A stretch of DNA of 64,000 nt, taken from NCBI GenBank assembly GCA_021904315.1, contig CM038908.1, positions 36,198,001 to 36,262,000 of the forward strand. Direction: 5' to 3'. The notes beneath the pieces were generated by a model. The model saw only the letters and a program-made list of their open reading frames with translations. It was not told where the DNA came from and did no database searches. The position numbers were made by a program, and so were the translations under genes. This document shows positions 12,507 to 22,756 of this stretch, in pieces. The DNA comes from Sphagnum magellanicum. Its lineage: Eukaryota > Streptophyta > Sphagnopsida > Sphagnales > Sphagnaceae. Within the stretch, counting starts at the first letter, position 1; each line of letters begins with the position of its first letter.

Positions 12507-14865
12507 GTCAGTAGGAAATGGGTGGTGGGATTCATATTTTACACAACTTGAGAAGCAGGTACAATGCATGACTTGATGTTGTTACCGAGAGTTCTTGTGT
12601 TTACATGTATTTTCCTCCAAGACAAAGTCTGACTGGGTTATCATGGTTGCACAAAAATGTGAATGCAAAAGGTCAAATTCAGCATCCATTTCTTGCAATG
12701 TGTATTTTCTTTCACATGCTCAAGGTGCACATTGAGGGTGGGTGAAGTAGATTCCTACAAGATAGATCTTAAACCCCAATCTGTTGGATAGTTGTTGTCA
12801 CTCCATTTGAAAATTCAGACACTGGGTGAATTCTACTTAACTGCCTATCTTCATCTTTGACCTAATTTTTTTGGCTGCTGGTTGGTGTAGGCTGCCGTTA
12901 TTTGTCAAAAAGTGAGTCACGGATCTTAAGACAGGTCTCCTCTTTAGATTTTTCAGCAATCATAGAGCTACACAAAATATTTTCTATTTTCATAGCTTGT
13001 GTATTTGTTTGAAGCTTTCAGGTCATGAATGATAACTTCTCGTGGCCTGAGACCTTTGCTTATGTACAAGTAGCTCCTTGCAAACAATTTTATATCTGTC
13101 TCCCTTGCACACTGATAGTCCAGGGCTTGAGTGACTTGTTGCAACATTTGAAGAAATTGAGGTAGTGTTGACTACTTGGGCACACATGTATCATCCAACT
13201 TCATGTCACTGGGAGGGCCTCATGTAGGGATTGCTGCAGTTCCTTTATGTGCTGTCAGTTTGCACACTGGACTTTTCAAGAATTGTAAACTTGATATATG
13301 CAAGTGTTGTGCATGGACCACATCCTAAATTTCTCCTGTTGATACTTACACACGTTAATTTACTGCTCCTTTCAATGCACAAGGAACTATATGGGTTACT
13401 TAGGTCTTTATTTGTTTGTGTACCACCACCACTTTGATCTCTTTGTGAAACAACTTGTTAACATTTACTTCAGGTTATGTCCCTTTGCAGGTTGATCAAG
13501 TGATTGGACACTGTGTACACATCAATGGTTCAGGTCTATAATCCTTATTACTGTTGCAAAAGAGCTTTGGATTTTCTTGTCGATTTATGTCTTGACCAGA
13601 TGTGACTCATTTTTGCATTATTTTGTAGCATATTAGCCACCTTCTGTTTTGAAACAGAAACAATGATGGGTCATTCAGATTGGAAAGTTGGCAACTTTTA
13701 GCATTGAACGGTTAGTTGACAATTAGGATTCTGCTTAGCTATCCTTTAGTATGGCCATTTAAGTATGTTTTGACACACCACTGTTGACTTTTTGTCATTT
13801 CAATGTAGTTATTCCAGGGTGACAATGGCTTTAACAAAGTGATCTAGTGGATGCAGAATCAGCTTGCACCAACTGGATACATAATAATCTCTACTGTGAG
13901 TTCAAATTTGCAACCATTGAAGTTGCCACTCTTGTTTGATCAGTTTTTTTTGTGTTCCTTGGTCCACAAATGTTATTGACAAATTGTTCCAGGGTTCTAA
14001 ATTTATGTGACAAGTCTGGGAATGGCTTGGCAAATACATGTTAGTTTGAAGAGAGCCAGCTTATGTGGAAGACCTTGAATTGTGAAATAGGGATGTTGAG
14101 CTTGCAGGAGTTGTCCAGATATTACAAAGGTGCTTCATTTTTGCCAAAACTCAACAATGAAATTGCTAAAAGCCACAATGAAAATACATAAGAAGTGGTT
14201 ATGTAGCCTCAACCATCTGACATTTATCATGGTAGGTCATGAAAGTGGGCACCATCTGGTCCTCATTGCTAATACACTAACTAGACTGTAGACAGGTCTT
14301 GTTGAACTTGAGTTGGGTTTTAAGAGTCTCATCTTAAGTGCCATATGATAAATCACTCAGGAATACTACATAAATACCTAGTTGCTCACTCATTGTGCTT
14401 ATTTGCAGTTTACAGAGGCTGTCATCTTGATGCCTCCTCAAACAGTTTGGTTTGGGCACTATGCAAACAATGATTTTGGTGGTGAATAATTTACCTGCAA
14501 ACAAGGTACTCAAATCCTCAATGTTAGGAAATTCATTTTTCAGGTTTTGATTTGTCTGGTGCTTTACTGTTATTTCTCTCCCAAAGTTTGCCAATCTGAT
14601 CTCCGACTAGCTTTCGGCCCTACCAAAATTATATACCCGATATGTTGTCCAATTAATCACTATCAACTTGTTTCTTTTGCAGACTCATCTGTACAAGGAA
14701 GATTGGATTAGATTGCAAAGCTTGGACAAGGCAGGGAAGATTTGGTTCATTGCTTTCCTAGGTAATCACCTTAGCATATCTGAAACAAAGATGGAAGACA
14801 ATATTGTGCCATTTCTAGTAGCCCCATCTGAAAGCTCTAGAATCACTTGGATGGATACCTTTTGA
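12507..14865 (+). pseudogene. Palmitoyl-protein thioesterase (PPT) pseudogene with introns
   Basis: Exon-like pieces in the normal family order match plant PPT proteins, lysosomal/vacuolar enzymes that remove palmitate from cysteines. About 12511-12558 encodes VGNGWWDSYFTQLEKQ. About 13206-13257 encodes SLGGPHVGIAAVPLC. 13818-13895 encodes WMQNQLAPTGY. About 14138-14231 begins FLPKLNNEIAK. 14409-14505 encodes VILMPPQTVWFGHY. 14683-14865 encodes the C-terminus beginning THLYKEDWIRLQSLDKAGK. Most pieces are bounded by AG acceptors or GT donors. Damage is plain: TAG at 13845-13847, frame loss near 14190 and 14490, a scrambled catalytic-serine exon near 13020-13060, and no N-terminal exon. The retained introns point to a decayed segmental copy, not a retrocopy. 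The family call is confident; exon edges are approximate. Confidence 0.8.
14683..14865 (+). pseudogene. Last exon of the PPT pseudogene (best-preserved part)
   Basis: An intact 60-codon stretch after the acceptor TTTCTTTTGCAG ends in TGA at 14863-14865. It encodes the conserved THLYKEDWIRLQSLDKAGK segment and then GNHLSIS, where the family carries the C-terminal catalytic histidine region (the GNH or GDH step is conserved in plant homologues I know). This is the strongest single piece of evidence for the PPT assignment and marks the 3' end of the locus. Confidence 0.75.
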
Positions 14866-15295
14866 CTTGAATCCTCAGATGGATTTTTGGTGTTCTACTG
14901 TTGGAGATTTGACCAGAGAAAAGTCTGATTTCAACACACCATGCACAATCGCAAAGGTAGTTAGCTTCATCATTAGATCCCCTTTGTAAGAAGAGTATCT
15001 TTTGTCTATCTCCAAAAATGAATCTTGAGTCATTTGTATTTCTTCAATGTAGAACTTTATGGTACCATGCACTTCACAACTATACAACCAATCAAAATAT
15101 TTGATCTTTGTGAGCTCTTTAACTTTTTTTATGTCATACGTTTTAGATTTTAACGATAGTGAAAAAATTATGGTTGATGGCCAATATCATCAGTTTTACA
15201 ATATTGTTGTCAAATAATATTGTTATACTAAAGTTATCCATAAAGTCAGGAAAAGATGGCACCAGAACCCCCAATTTGGTCACATAGGGCTTCAA
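14866..15295. other. Intergenic, nothing recognised
   Basis: Follows the thioesterase remnant and may include its former 3' UTR. No domain-bearing frame is visible on either strand. Confidence 0.35.
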
Positions 15296-15350
15296 CAGGG
15301 CATGAAACTCAGTTTAGCAGCAAATTCAGTGCTAAACTGAGTTTGCCCTG
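15296..15350. repeat. Strong perfect inverted repeat / hairpin
   Basis: AAACTCAGTTTAGCA (15305-15319) is followed by a 10-base loop and its exact reverse complement TGCTAAACTGAGTTT (15330-15344). The stem extends with CAGGGC (15296-15301) pairing GCCCTG (15345-15350) across a 3-base bulge. That gives 21 paired bases in 55 nt. It could be a small foldback element or a precursor-like hairpin. Nothing in the flanks shows which. Confidence 0.85.
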
Positions 15351-16301
15351 TCCTTTTGTTCCTGAACTCCTTGAACCAATCACTGCTGCTGCTATGTGTA
15401 CTGTAGCTATAAATGTTCTTGAGCCTTGTGCATTTCATCCTGAGTCTCAGTGTTTCATACCCTTAATTTTAAAAAATTCATGACTTTGTGGACAACAGCC
15501 AGGAGGGGATGAAGCATCAAACGAGGGCTGCAACTCAGGCCCAACAGGGCATGACTTTCCGGATAACTCTACTAAGTGGAAAATTTTGGAAAAAACAGGG
15601 GTTACAGTTTAAGATCTCCCAACCAGTGTTCTCCCAACTGATGAAATTGATATTAAGAAATATAGCTCTCTCACATACATATAAATGACATTAGAATTGC
15701 AAAAAATTTGGACAAACTAAAACATCACTTCAATTGGAATGCACAAGTTTGTTTTAAGTGCACATCAATTTCAAAAAGTGTATGTCAAAAAAGAAAATAT
15801 AAAAATAAAAATTGAAATTGCAATCTTTGTTAAACATAGTTTGCACATGTAGCTGTGTTTCCTTAACACACTCACCCTGCCCTACAACTGGAGTCAGACA
15901 TCAAGCAACTAAATCACAACTATCTAAGAATAATATTGAACATTGGAATGATAATGCCCTTCTCACAGCCTGTCAAATCTTTCCACATGCATGCAAACTG
16001 CTAAAAAGTCCTACATAACTTAGCATATGAACATGTTCCGATTCCATCACTTGTGGCAGGTAATTGGCAACCCCTGAGACAACAATATTTACTTTTATCT
16101 GGACTTGTGCTCAACAACATGAAGTTATTAACACAAAGATCAAAGGAAAATCCTTCACCTTACCATCTTTCCTATGTACACACAGTCTTCACAGCAGGCG
16201 CACCCTGAACAGGTGTACAACTACTGCAGTGCAATCATGCCAATAAACATGCTACAAACAAAAAGAACCTAATCTAGTTATTGGGTGATAGACCACTGGC
16301 A
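15351..16301. other. Intergenic 3' of the PPR gene
   Basis: Mostly AT-rich. The phrase CAACAGGGCATGA occurs both at 15292 and at about 15541, suggesting a small local duplication around the hairpin. The part nearest 16301 probably includes the 3' UTR of the minus-strand PPR gene, but I could not place a polyadenylation signal with confidence. Confidence 0.35.
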
Positions 16302-18755
16302 TCACCAATAGTCCCTGCAAGAACAAACACCATTCTCAAAGTGATGAAATCGATTGGCATCCCTCACAATGATTTTTCTCCTGACTATTTTTGAAATGAA
16401 CTTCGTAGAAGTGTGGCAGTCTTCACATACCCGCAGATTCTTGACAATACGAAGTGGAGTACCAGGATCAGTGCTCATGAGCCCAAATGCAATGGCTAGT
16501 TTTTCACTATGGTGACACAAATGAATCACCTTTTCTTCTTCCTCCACATCATGCAGCACAGATTTCGTATTGGGCACATATCCTGCATCATGCATCAGGA
16601 CTGACAATCTCTTCAGTTCTGCATGGATTTTGATCATCTCAGGGTGGATTTGATCATCTACTACAAATGTATGCACCGCATCATTCACTTCAATCCAGGT
16701 ACGACCTGGCTGTTTCTTTGCATCTCTTTCCTTTCTCTGTCGTTCAACACTCTCACTGAGTTCCAAGTTGCCAGTGGCAGCATACAGGTTTGATAGCAGC
16801 ACAAAGGCCGCAGCATTTTTAGGTTCCAGTTCAAGAACTCGTTTCGCCATGCGTTCTCCCATCTCTACATTACCATGAATTCTGCAAGCACCGAGTAAAG
16901 CTCTCCATATAGCTGCATTTGGTTTACAGGGCATACCCTGGATCATATTCTCTGCCTCCTGCAGATGTCCAGCACGACCAAGAAGGTCGACCATGCAGGT
17001 ATAGTGTTCCAGTTTGGCAGGAATCCTGTAAACTGTGGTCATCAAAGCATTAAAGCGCAGGCCTTCATCCACAAAACCTGCATGGCTACAAGCTGAAAGA
17101 AGACAAACAAAAGTGATATCATCTGGATGAACACCTTCTTCACACATCCGTTCAAAATGTACCAGAGCTTCCTTACCCTGCCCATGCATGGCAAATCCTC
17201 CAAGTAGGGCATTCCAAGAGACCACATCATGTGAAGGCATAGTGTTGAACACTCTGCAAGCATCCTCCATGCTTCCACATTTTGCATACATGTCAACGAG
17301 GCTACTCTTCACAAAGACATTTGACTCGCACCTACTTTGAATGATCCTCTCATGAGTGCGCCTGCCCTCTTCAAGTGCAACTACATTGGCACATGCATTC
17401 AGCACCCCCACATAAGTGGCAGGGTCTGGCTGCACACCTTCATGTTGCATCTTTTGAAATAGTTGCAGTGCCTTGTGCCCTTCCCCACACTTCACATGTC
17501 CAAAAATCATAGCATTCCAACAGACCACCCGAGAGGGCAGCTTGTTAAACACTCTGGAAGCCTCCTCCATGCTCCCACATTTTGCATACATGTCAATGAG
17601 GCTACTCTTCACAAAGACATTTGACTCGCACCTACTTTGAATGATCCTCTCATGAGTGCGCCTGCCCTCTTCAAGTGCAACTACATTGGCACATGCATTC
17701 AGCACCCCCACATAAGTGGCAGGGTCTGGCTGCACACCTTCATGTTGCATCTTTTGAAATAGTTGCAGTGCCTTGTGCCCTTCCCCACACTTCACATGTC
17801 CAAAAATCATAGCATTCCAACAGACCGCAGCCCGAGAGGGCAACTTGTTAAACACTCTGGAAGCCTCCTCCATGCTCCCACATTTTGCATACATGTCAAT
17901 GAGGCTACTCCTCACAAAGACATTTGACTCGCACCTACTTTGAATGATCCTCTCATGAGTGCGCCTGCCCTCTTCAAGTGCAGATACACTAGCACATGCA
18001 TTCAAAACCACCACAAATGTGACAGCGTCTGGCTGCACACCTTCCTGTTGCATTCGTTTGTAAAGTTCCAATGCCTTCTGCCCTTGCCCACATCTCACAT
18101 ATCCCAATATCATGGCTGTCCAAGTGACCACATCTTGAGATGGCATCTTGCAGAACACTCTCCAAGCATCTTCCATGCTCCCACATTTCGCATACATGTC
18201 AACTACGCTACTCCCCACAAAAACGTCAGCCTCACAACCAGTTTGCATGATCAGCTGATGAGCCCGTCTGCCCTCTTCAAGTGCGCGTAAACCAGCACAT
18301 GCATTCAGCACTGGGACAAAAGTGAACCTATCAGGTCTCATGCCTCTTTTTTGCATTTGTTTGAAAAGCTCCATTGTCTTCTCATACTCCCCAGCCTTGA
18401 CATATTTTGCAAGCCTTCTCTTCCATGAAAAACTGTCCATCTGCACTGTCCCTGGTGCCATTGCGGCCACCCCTGCTGCCACCCACGGTGGGTTTCTTCG
18501 ATCCCCGAGCCATAGTGCATCCTGCGTCTTCTTATGCTTGAAATCTGGATACCTGGCATTTACCTTCCCCGGCCTGCAATCCCACCATTGTGAAGGGTCG
18601 GAAAAAAACTCCCTCCAAACTTTTTCTGTGTGGCCTGATGCTACTTTTCCATCATGTCCACTCCAAGAAGAGACTAGGGCTATGTGGCCGCAACTCGCTA
18701 TCGGTCCTGAGCAGCGCGACTCAAGGGCTAGTCGCTGGCGCATTGCCATCGCCAC
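16302..18755 (-). CDS. PLS-class pentatricopeptide repeat protein with DYW deaminase domain
   Basis: Single-exon 817-residue protein, the only clearly intact gene in the window. Family members bind organelle transcripts through tandem PPR motifs and carry out C-to-U editing. Residues about 46-90 hold a WREFFSDPSQWWD...PDFKHK block, a WWD-type motif also seen in organellar DNA-binding proteins. PPR motifs of P, L and S type run from about 105 to 580 (VDMYAKCGSMEDA, GYVRCGQGQKALELYKRMQ). E/E+ segments follow, then the PG box (KQPGRTWIEV). The DYW domain has HSE at 749-751, CEDC at 777-780 and the C-terminus CSCRDYW, so the zinc-binding deaminase residues are present. The N-terminus probably targets an organelle. 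The start at ATG 18755 is the first in frame; the internal MAM repeats make the exact start uncertain. The RNA target cannot be told from the sequence by eye. Confidence 0.95.
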   Translation of the reverse strand: MAMAMRQRLALESRCSGPIASCGHIALVSSWSGHDGKVASGHTEKVWREFFSDPSQWWDCRPGKVNARYPDFKHKKTQDALWLGDRRNPPWVAAGVAAMAPGTVQMDSFSWKRRLAKYVKAGEYEKTMELFKQMQKRGMRPDRFTFVPVLNACAGLRALEEGRRAHQLIMQTGCEADVFVGSSVVDMYAKCGSMEDAWRVFCKMPSQDVVTWTAMILGYVRCGQGQKALELYKRMQQEGVQPDAVTFVVVLNACASVSALEEGRRTHERIIQSRCESNVFVRSSLIDMYAKCGSMEEASRVFNKLPSRAAVCWNAMIFGHVKCGEGHKALQLFQKMQHEGVQPDPATYVGVLNACANVVALEEGRRTHERIIQSRCESNVFVKSSLIDMYAKCGSMEEASRVFNKLPSRVVCWNAMIFGHVKCGEGHKALQLFQKMQHEGVQPDPATYVGVLNACANVVALEEGRRTHERIIQSRCESNVFVKSSLVDMYAKCGSMEDACRVFNTMPSHDVVSWNALLGGFAMHGQGKEALVHFERMCEEGVHPDDITFVCLLSACSHAGFVDEGLRFNALMTTVYRIPAKLEHYTCMVDLLGRAGHLQEAENMIQGMPCKPNAAIWRALLGACRIHGNVEMGERMAKRVLELEPKNAAAFVLLSNLYAATGNLELSESVERQRKERDAKKQPGRTWIEVNDAVHTFVVDDQIHPEMIKIHAELKRLSVLMHDAGYVPNTKSVLHDVEEEEKVIHLCHHSEKLAIAFGLMSTDPGTPLRIVKNLRVCEDCHTSTKFISKIVRRKIIVRDANRFHHFENGVCSCRDYW
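17281..17883 (-). repeat. Near-identical 300/303-bp duplication inside the PPR gene
   Basis: The word CCTACTTTGA occurs at 17331, 17631 and (as CCTACTT) 17934, giving periods of 300 and 303 bp. Bases 17341-17520 and 17641-17820 are identical by eye. Each unit equals one P-L-S triplet of about 100 residues (IFGHVKCGEGHKALQLFQKM in both). The one-codon difference is RAAVCWNAM versus RVVCWNAM. This is a recent in-frame expansion by unequal exchange or gene conversion, and adds about three PPR motifs. Confidence 0.9.
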
Positions 18756-19013
18756 GAAGAACCGATGAAAGCGACCAAGTTGCGGATATGCGCCTGTGCC
18801 CCAATAGCACTATCAGCACCGCAACGAAAACAGCTTCACCCGACTGGTTCGAAGTACAGCTCGCCACAACTCCCAATGAGACGAAACAATTGAGAGTTAA
18901 GAATGAGAAAAATCCGCACGAAGTACGCCTCTACACCAAACTTACAGCGTAACAATGCAGTTTGCAAAGGGGAACAATTGTGAAGCGGAAGAAGCGATGG
19001 TGAAGGAGTGGGC
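18756..19013 (-). promoter_or_regulatory. Likely 5' UTR/promoter region of the PPR gene
   Basis: The 260 bases upstream of ATG 18755 are richer in GC than the general background and carry no other gene on the minus strand. Position is the only evidence; I do not see a convincing TATA box. Confidence 0.3.
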
Positions 19014-19035
19014 CTAAACCCTAAACCCTAAACCT
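19014..19035. repeat. Short telomere-like CCTAAA/CCCTAAA run
   Basis: Three consecutive copies of the plant telomere heptamer (CCTAAACCCTAAACCCTAAA) lie just upstream of the PPR gene. Such short telo-boxes are common in plant 5' regions and promoters. Alternatively it is an interstitial telomere remnant. Confidence 0.7.
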
Positions 19036-20529
19036 GCCATAAGGACTGACAAGGTCTGTCGACATTCTGGACTGTTTTAGGGCTACTACCGCTGAGTCTG
19101 GATTAGTGTTGGGCGGGTAAATATTAAATATCTCGATACTCCCCCATTTTTGGGTCCTGCCACGGGACGGGAGGGGACAGGGACTATCACATCGGGAAGA
19201 GATTTTTAACTTTTGCCAACGCTAGCCAGTTTCACACTGGCACAAGACGGGTTTTTTTGTTGGATGAACGTCGACGGATTAGGGTTACAGGGTTTTTTTT
19301 GTGGGATGAAGGTTGACGGACTAGGGTGAGGGGAGATTCAAAATGTTCAATTTAGTATGCTTGTCCCTCAGGCCCCCACCCTCGGGAGTGATGGAGTGAC
19401 TGCTATTTGTGATGAAGAAGGTGATGGTCTGACACTTCGTGAGCGACTCTCATAAGGTTATGATTGAAATCATTGTCATGTTACCGCCAAATTGTCATTG
19501 TGGAGATTTTTCTACAATTTCATAGATATGAGGCAGTTTGGAGTTTGTGTTCCATGTTGTGGTGACTCCAGCTGCCCCACTTGTAGGTGAGAGTTGGAAA
19601 CAACCATGCCACCTTTCTGAGGAGAGCCCGGGTGGGGGGGGGACTACTTCACTTGATTCCTGATGCAATAGAGAGATTATGGGTGAGTGCATCATCACTC
19701 CAGTGCTGCTGCATATTATCAGTCCAGTAGTCACGTAGCTGTGGATTTGTCTAGATGAGTCAAACATTAGCTGAGGATAATTATTGCTGACCAATTCTCC
19801 AAATTCTGGTGTACTACAGGTTCACCTGATGTAGGGGAAATCAAAGTGAGAACAATATGCAAAGTGTGCCTACATTTTCATGGCCTTTGAACTTCCTCTA
19901 TGAGGGAAGTTTCTTCATAGGTCATGTTCATTGGATGGAAACGAGGTAAATCTTCTACCTCATGACTAGGCACAACAGAGATCACACACCCATCATGGGA
20001 CGCTTCTTTAAGATGAGAAGATTTTGATGGTATGTGTTGCAGCAGCTTAAATGAGGATATTCTTGATTACCTCTATGTGTCTTGAGTGCTAGCCAACATA
20101 ATGATGGAGCCTTCTTGCTTTGGAAAATGCAATAGAAGCTTGGGAGGCAGATTTTTTAGATAATTGTTTGCCTGAAAATTGGAGCAAATTGTTGTGTACT
20201 CATCTACACCCACCAACCAGGGGGAGCTGATGGAATCAGAAGAAGAAATGGCAGCTAGTTACTGCCCTTCCTCCATTATGATGGTGGTCTGATACATTAT
20301 GTTAGTCACAAGGTGATGATCCACTTGCATTCTTGTCATGATTTTTTGGTTTGGCTACAACTGGCATAGTGTTTACAATCGAAATGTTATAATGGAGCTT
20401 TCTCTGTAATCTCATAAATATGTCAGCTATGGGGGGAGGAGGGGCTAATCAGTGAAGTAAAAGAAATATTTTAGATATGATGAGTTTTGTCAAGTGCTAA
20501 AAGAACATGACCTGTTTCCGCAAGGCATC
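19036..20529. other. Intergenic, mixed composition, nothing recognised
   Basis: More complex sequence than the flanking AT-rich blocks, but frames are interrupted and carry no motif I recognise on either strand. It ends at the left arm of the foldback element. Confidence 0.4.
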
Positions 20530-21871
20530 TGTTGCAACCCCACTTTGGCCAAGTGTGGGGGTGAAGCCCAACACTTGGAAAAGTTGAGGATTTGGAATCC
20601 TCCAGGACTCCCGAATGTTTAGAGCTCGACACCAAGGGGCAAAACACCTCGCATTATGGTGTTCTTGGTGTCATTAGAAAGGTCTTGAAACGTAGATATC
20701 GAAAATGCCCTCGCATTGGCAATTCGGACATCTGCAGCCCAAGTTATGGGCAAAAGAAGGGCCGGAAGTCATATTGGCAGTTTGACTCCCGACCACTAAA
20801 AGTCAGGAATCGACCTCCTCCCGACGTCCGATTTGAGTGTGCGACATGGCGTTGGAAAGATCTCGACGAGGGCTACAACTTTGGTTTAGACCTCGTTGCG
20901 ATCCAACTCTGCAGTCGGGAGTTATGGCGGTTCAAAGTTCCAAAAGTCCCGCCGAGACAATTTTGGGACTCCATTTCGCGAGTCCTGGGAATTTGTGCCA
21001 TTCGGATGTAGCCTCCGCGACCAGCCGCAAAGAATACTATATGGGGGAAGGTGGTGGCTTCCCCCAAGTCCAGGCCGTGGTGAGTCTTGTGTGTCCAAGT
21101 GCCCGTGGCAGGTCCCAACACCAAAGGGTGTCCCGAATGCTAAACTAACCCGATTTGGTTGGTTTTTGGATGCAGATTCACACGAGCTAATCTAGTCCCT
21201 CTTCCTAGTCTAATCCCGAGGCTCCCAACTCGACCCTCTACCCCTTTCTAGAGTTGGAAGCCAAGAGCGTGCTACCAAGTTCAATTTTCCGTAACTTGAC
21301 TTTGTGAAACCCTCAAGTGGGTTTTACCCCGTGACTTGAGGGAAGCCACCACCTTCCCCCATATAGTATTCTCTGCGGCTGGTCGCGGAGGCTACATCCG
21401 AATGGCACAAATTCCCGGGACTCCCGAAATGGAGTCCCGAAATTGTCCGGCGGGACTCTCGGAACTTTGAACCACCATAACTCCCGACTACAGAGTTGGA
21501 TCGCGACGAGGTCTAAACCAAAGTTGTAGCCCTCGTCAAGATCTTTCAAACGCCATGTCGCACACTCAAATCGGACGTCGGGAAGAGGTCGATTCCCGAC
21601 TTTTAGTGTCGAGAGTCAAACTGCCAGTTTGACTCCCGGCCCTTCTTTTGCCCATAACTTGGGCTGTAGATGTCCGAATTGCCAATGCGAGGGCATTTTC
21701 GATATCTACGTTTCAAGACCTTTCCAATGACACCAAGAACACCCCAATGCGAGGTGTTTTACCCCTTTCTGTCGAGCTCTAAACATTCGGGAGTCCCGAA
21801 AGACTCCCAACCTCCCACTTTTCCAAGTGTTGGGCTTCACCCCCACACTTGGCCAAAGTGGGGTTGCAACA
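20530..21871. mobile_element. Foldback element with about 530-bp inverted terminal arms
   Basis: The left arm (about 20530-21068) begins TGTTGCAACCCCACTTTGG. The right arm (about 21340-21871) is its reverse complement, ending CCAAAGTGGGGTTGCAACA. The arms stay alignable end to end with scattered substitutions and small indels, around a spacer of about 270 bp. There is no transposase frame; the open frames inside are the same non-coding arm read in several frames. The outermost 8-mer GTTGCAAC is itself palindromic. It may therefore be either the arm tip or an 8-bp target duplication, and no other flanking duplication is visible. The long arms resemble non-autonomous Mutator-like or foldback elements; the superfamily is unresolved. 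Confidence 0.85.
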
Positions 21872-22756
21872 TGAAAGGTATTAATATTTTTACTGTCGAT
21901 GTAATTAAGGATTTTTCATGTACTTATGACAAAATAATTTAAGTGTTGTGAAAAAAAGGTGACCAAAAAAACAAATCTTTACTTTGAAAGTGTTTGAAAT
22001 GATGCCACATGGCACTCTGATAAACAAGTCAGCAGCAGTTGCAAAATCACTGGCATACATAAGTCTTCTTTAGCACCTGGACGCCTTCTACAGCTGATGT
22101 CCACAGACATGTCTCTAATGGATTCAACTATACAAATGAGATTGAAGGGTATTTTCATAAGAGCCCTGTGAATTATATGGTCTTGGACTTATTGCGCAAC
22201 TCTAACTCACCTTTTTTTTTTTCCAAAAGAAATATTGCTGCTAGTGAGAACCGGCACGTAGGTTGAAATAGCCTGTCATTGTGCCCTTTATTAGTACCCA
22301 ACATATTTATTTTAAAAAATTCCCCAATAACAGGGCAACACTAGTTTCAATGCCTTGATTGTTTAGATAAAAGAATTGTGGACTTTAAGAAACTTTTTCA
22401 AATTCCCATCTAGCAATTAAGTGGTTTCAATTATATTCAATCAGCCAACAAGCACACAGTGACTTGAGAGCCTTTGGGTGAACCTAAGCTAGTCCATTTA
22501 AATTATTTCTAAACATTACAAGTATCCCATGCTTAGACTAAATCAGGGTGTCCGAGTTCAGATTTAACATTTTTTGGGCTTAATATGGCCATTAAGAGGG
22601 CTCATTGAAAAAGATCAAGGTACCAACATGGGTGCTAGGTTCACCCTGGCCAACTTGTGGCCTACACTGATGACCGGTTGATCACCTTCAGCTTCTTGAG
22701 TGAGGCAGGTTAGTGGCCAAATTAAAACCCAAGAGATGTTAGATTTGGAATCAGAG
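21872..22756. other. Intergenic with a small dispersed repeat
   Basis: No gene recognised. About 21985-22020 (GAAAGTGTTTGAAATGATGC and following) is the inverse of a sequence at about 62285-62325 next to a GTAGGCCTGAGG motif. A related copy lies at about 61465-61530. The stretch is otherwise AT-rich. Confidence 0.45.

Noticed and set aside
17940..18952. Plus-strand open frames of 116-148 codons opposite the PPR gene
   Set aside because: Antisense shadows of an intact, motif-rich coding sequence.
20592..21549. Several overlapping open frames of 80-140 codons
   Set aside because: They are the same foldback arm read on both strands and in several frames. The mirrored peptide in both arms shows it is repeat, not gene.
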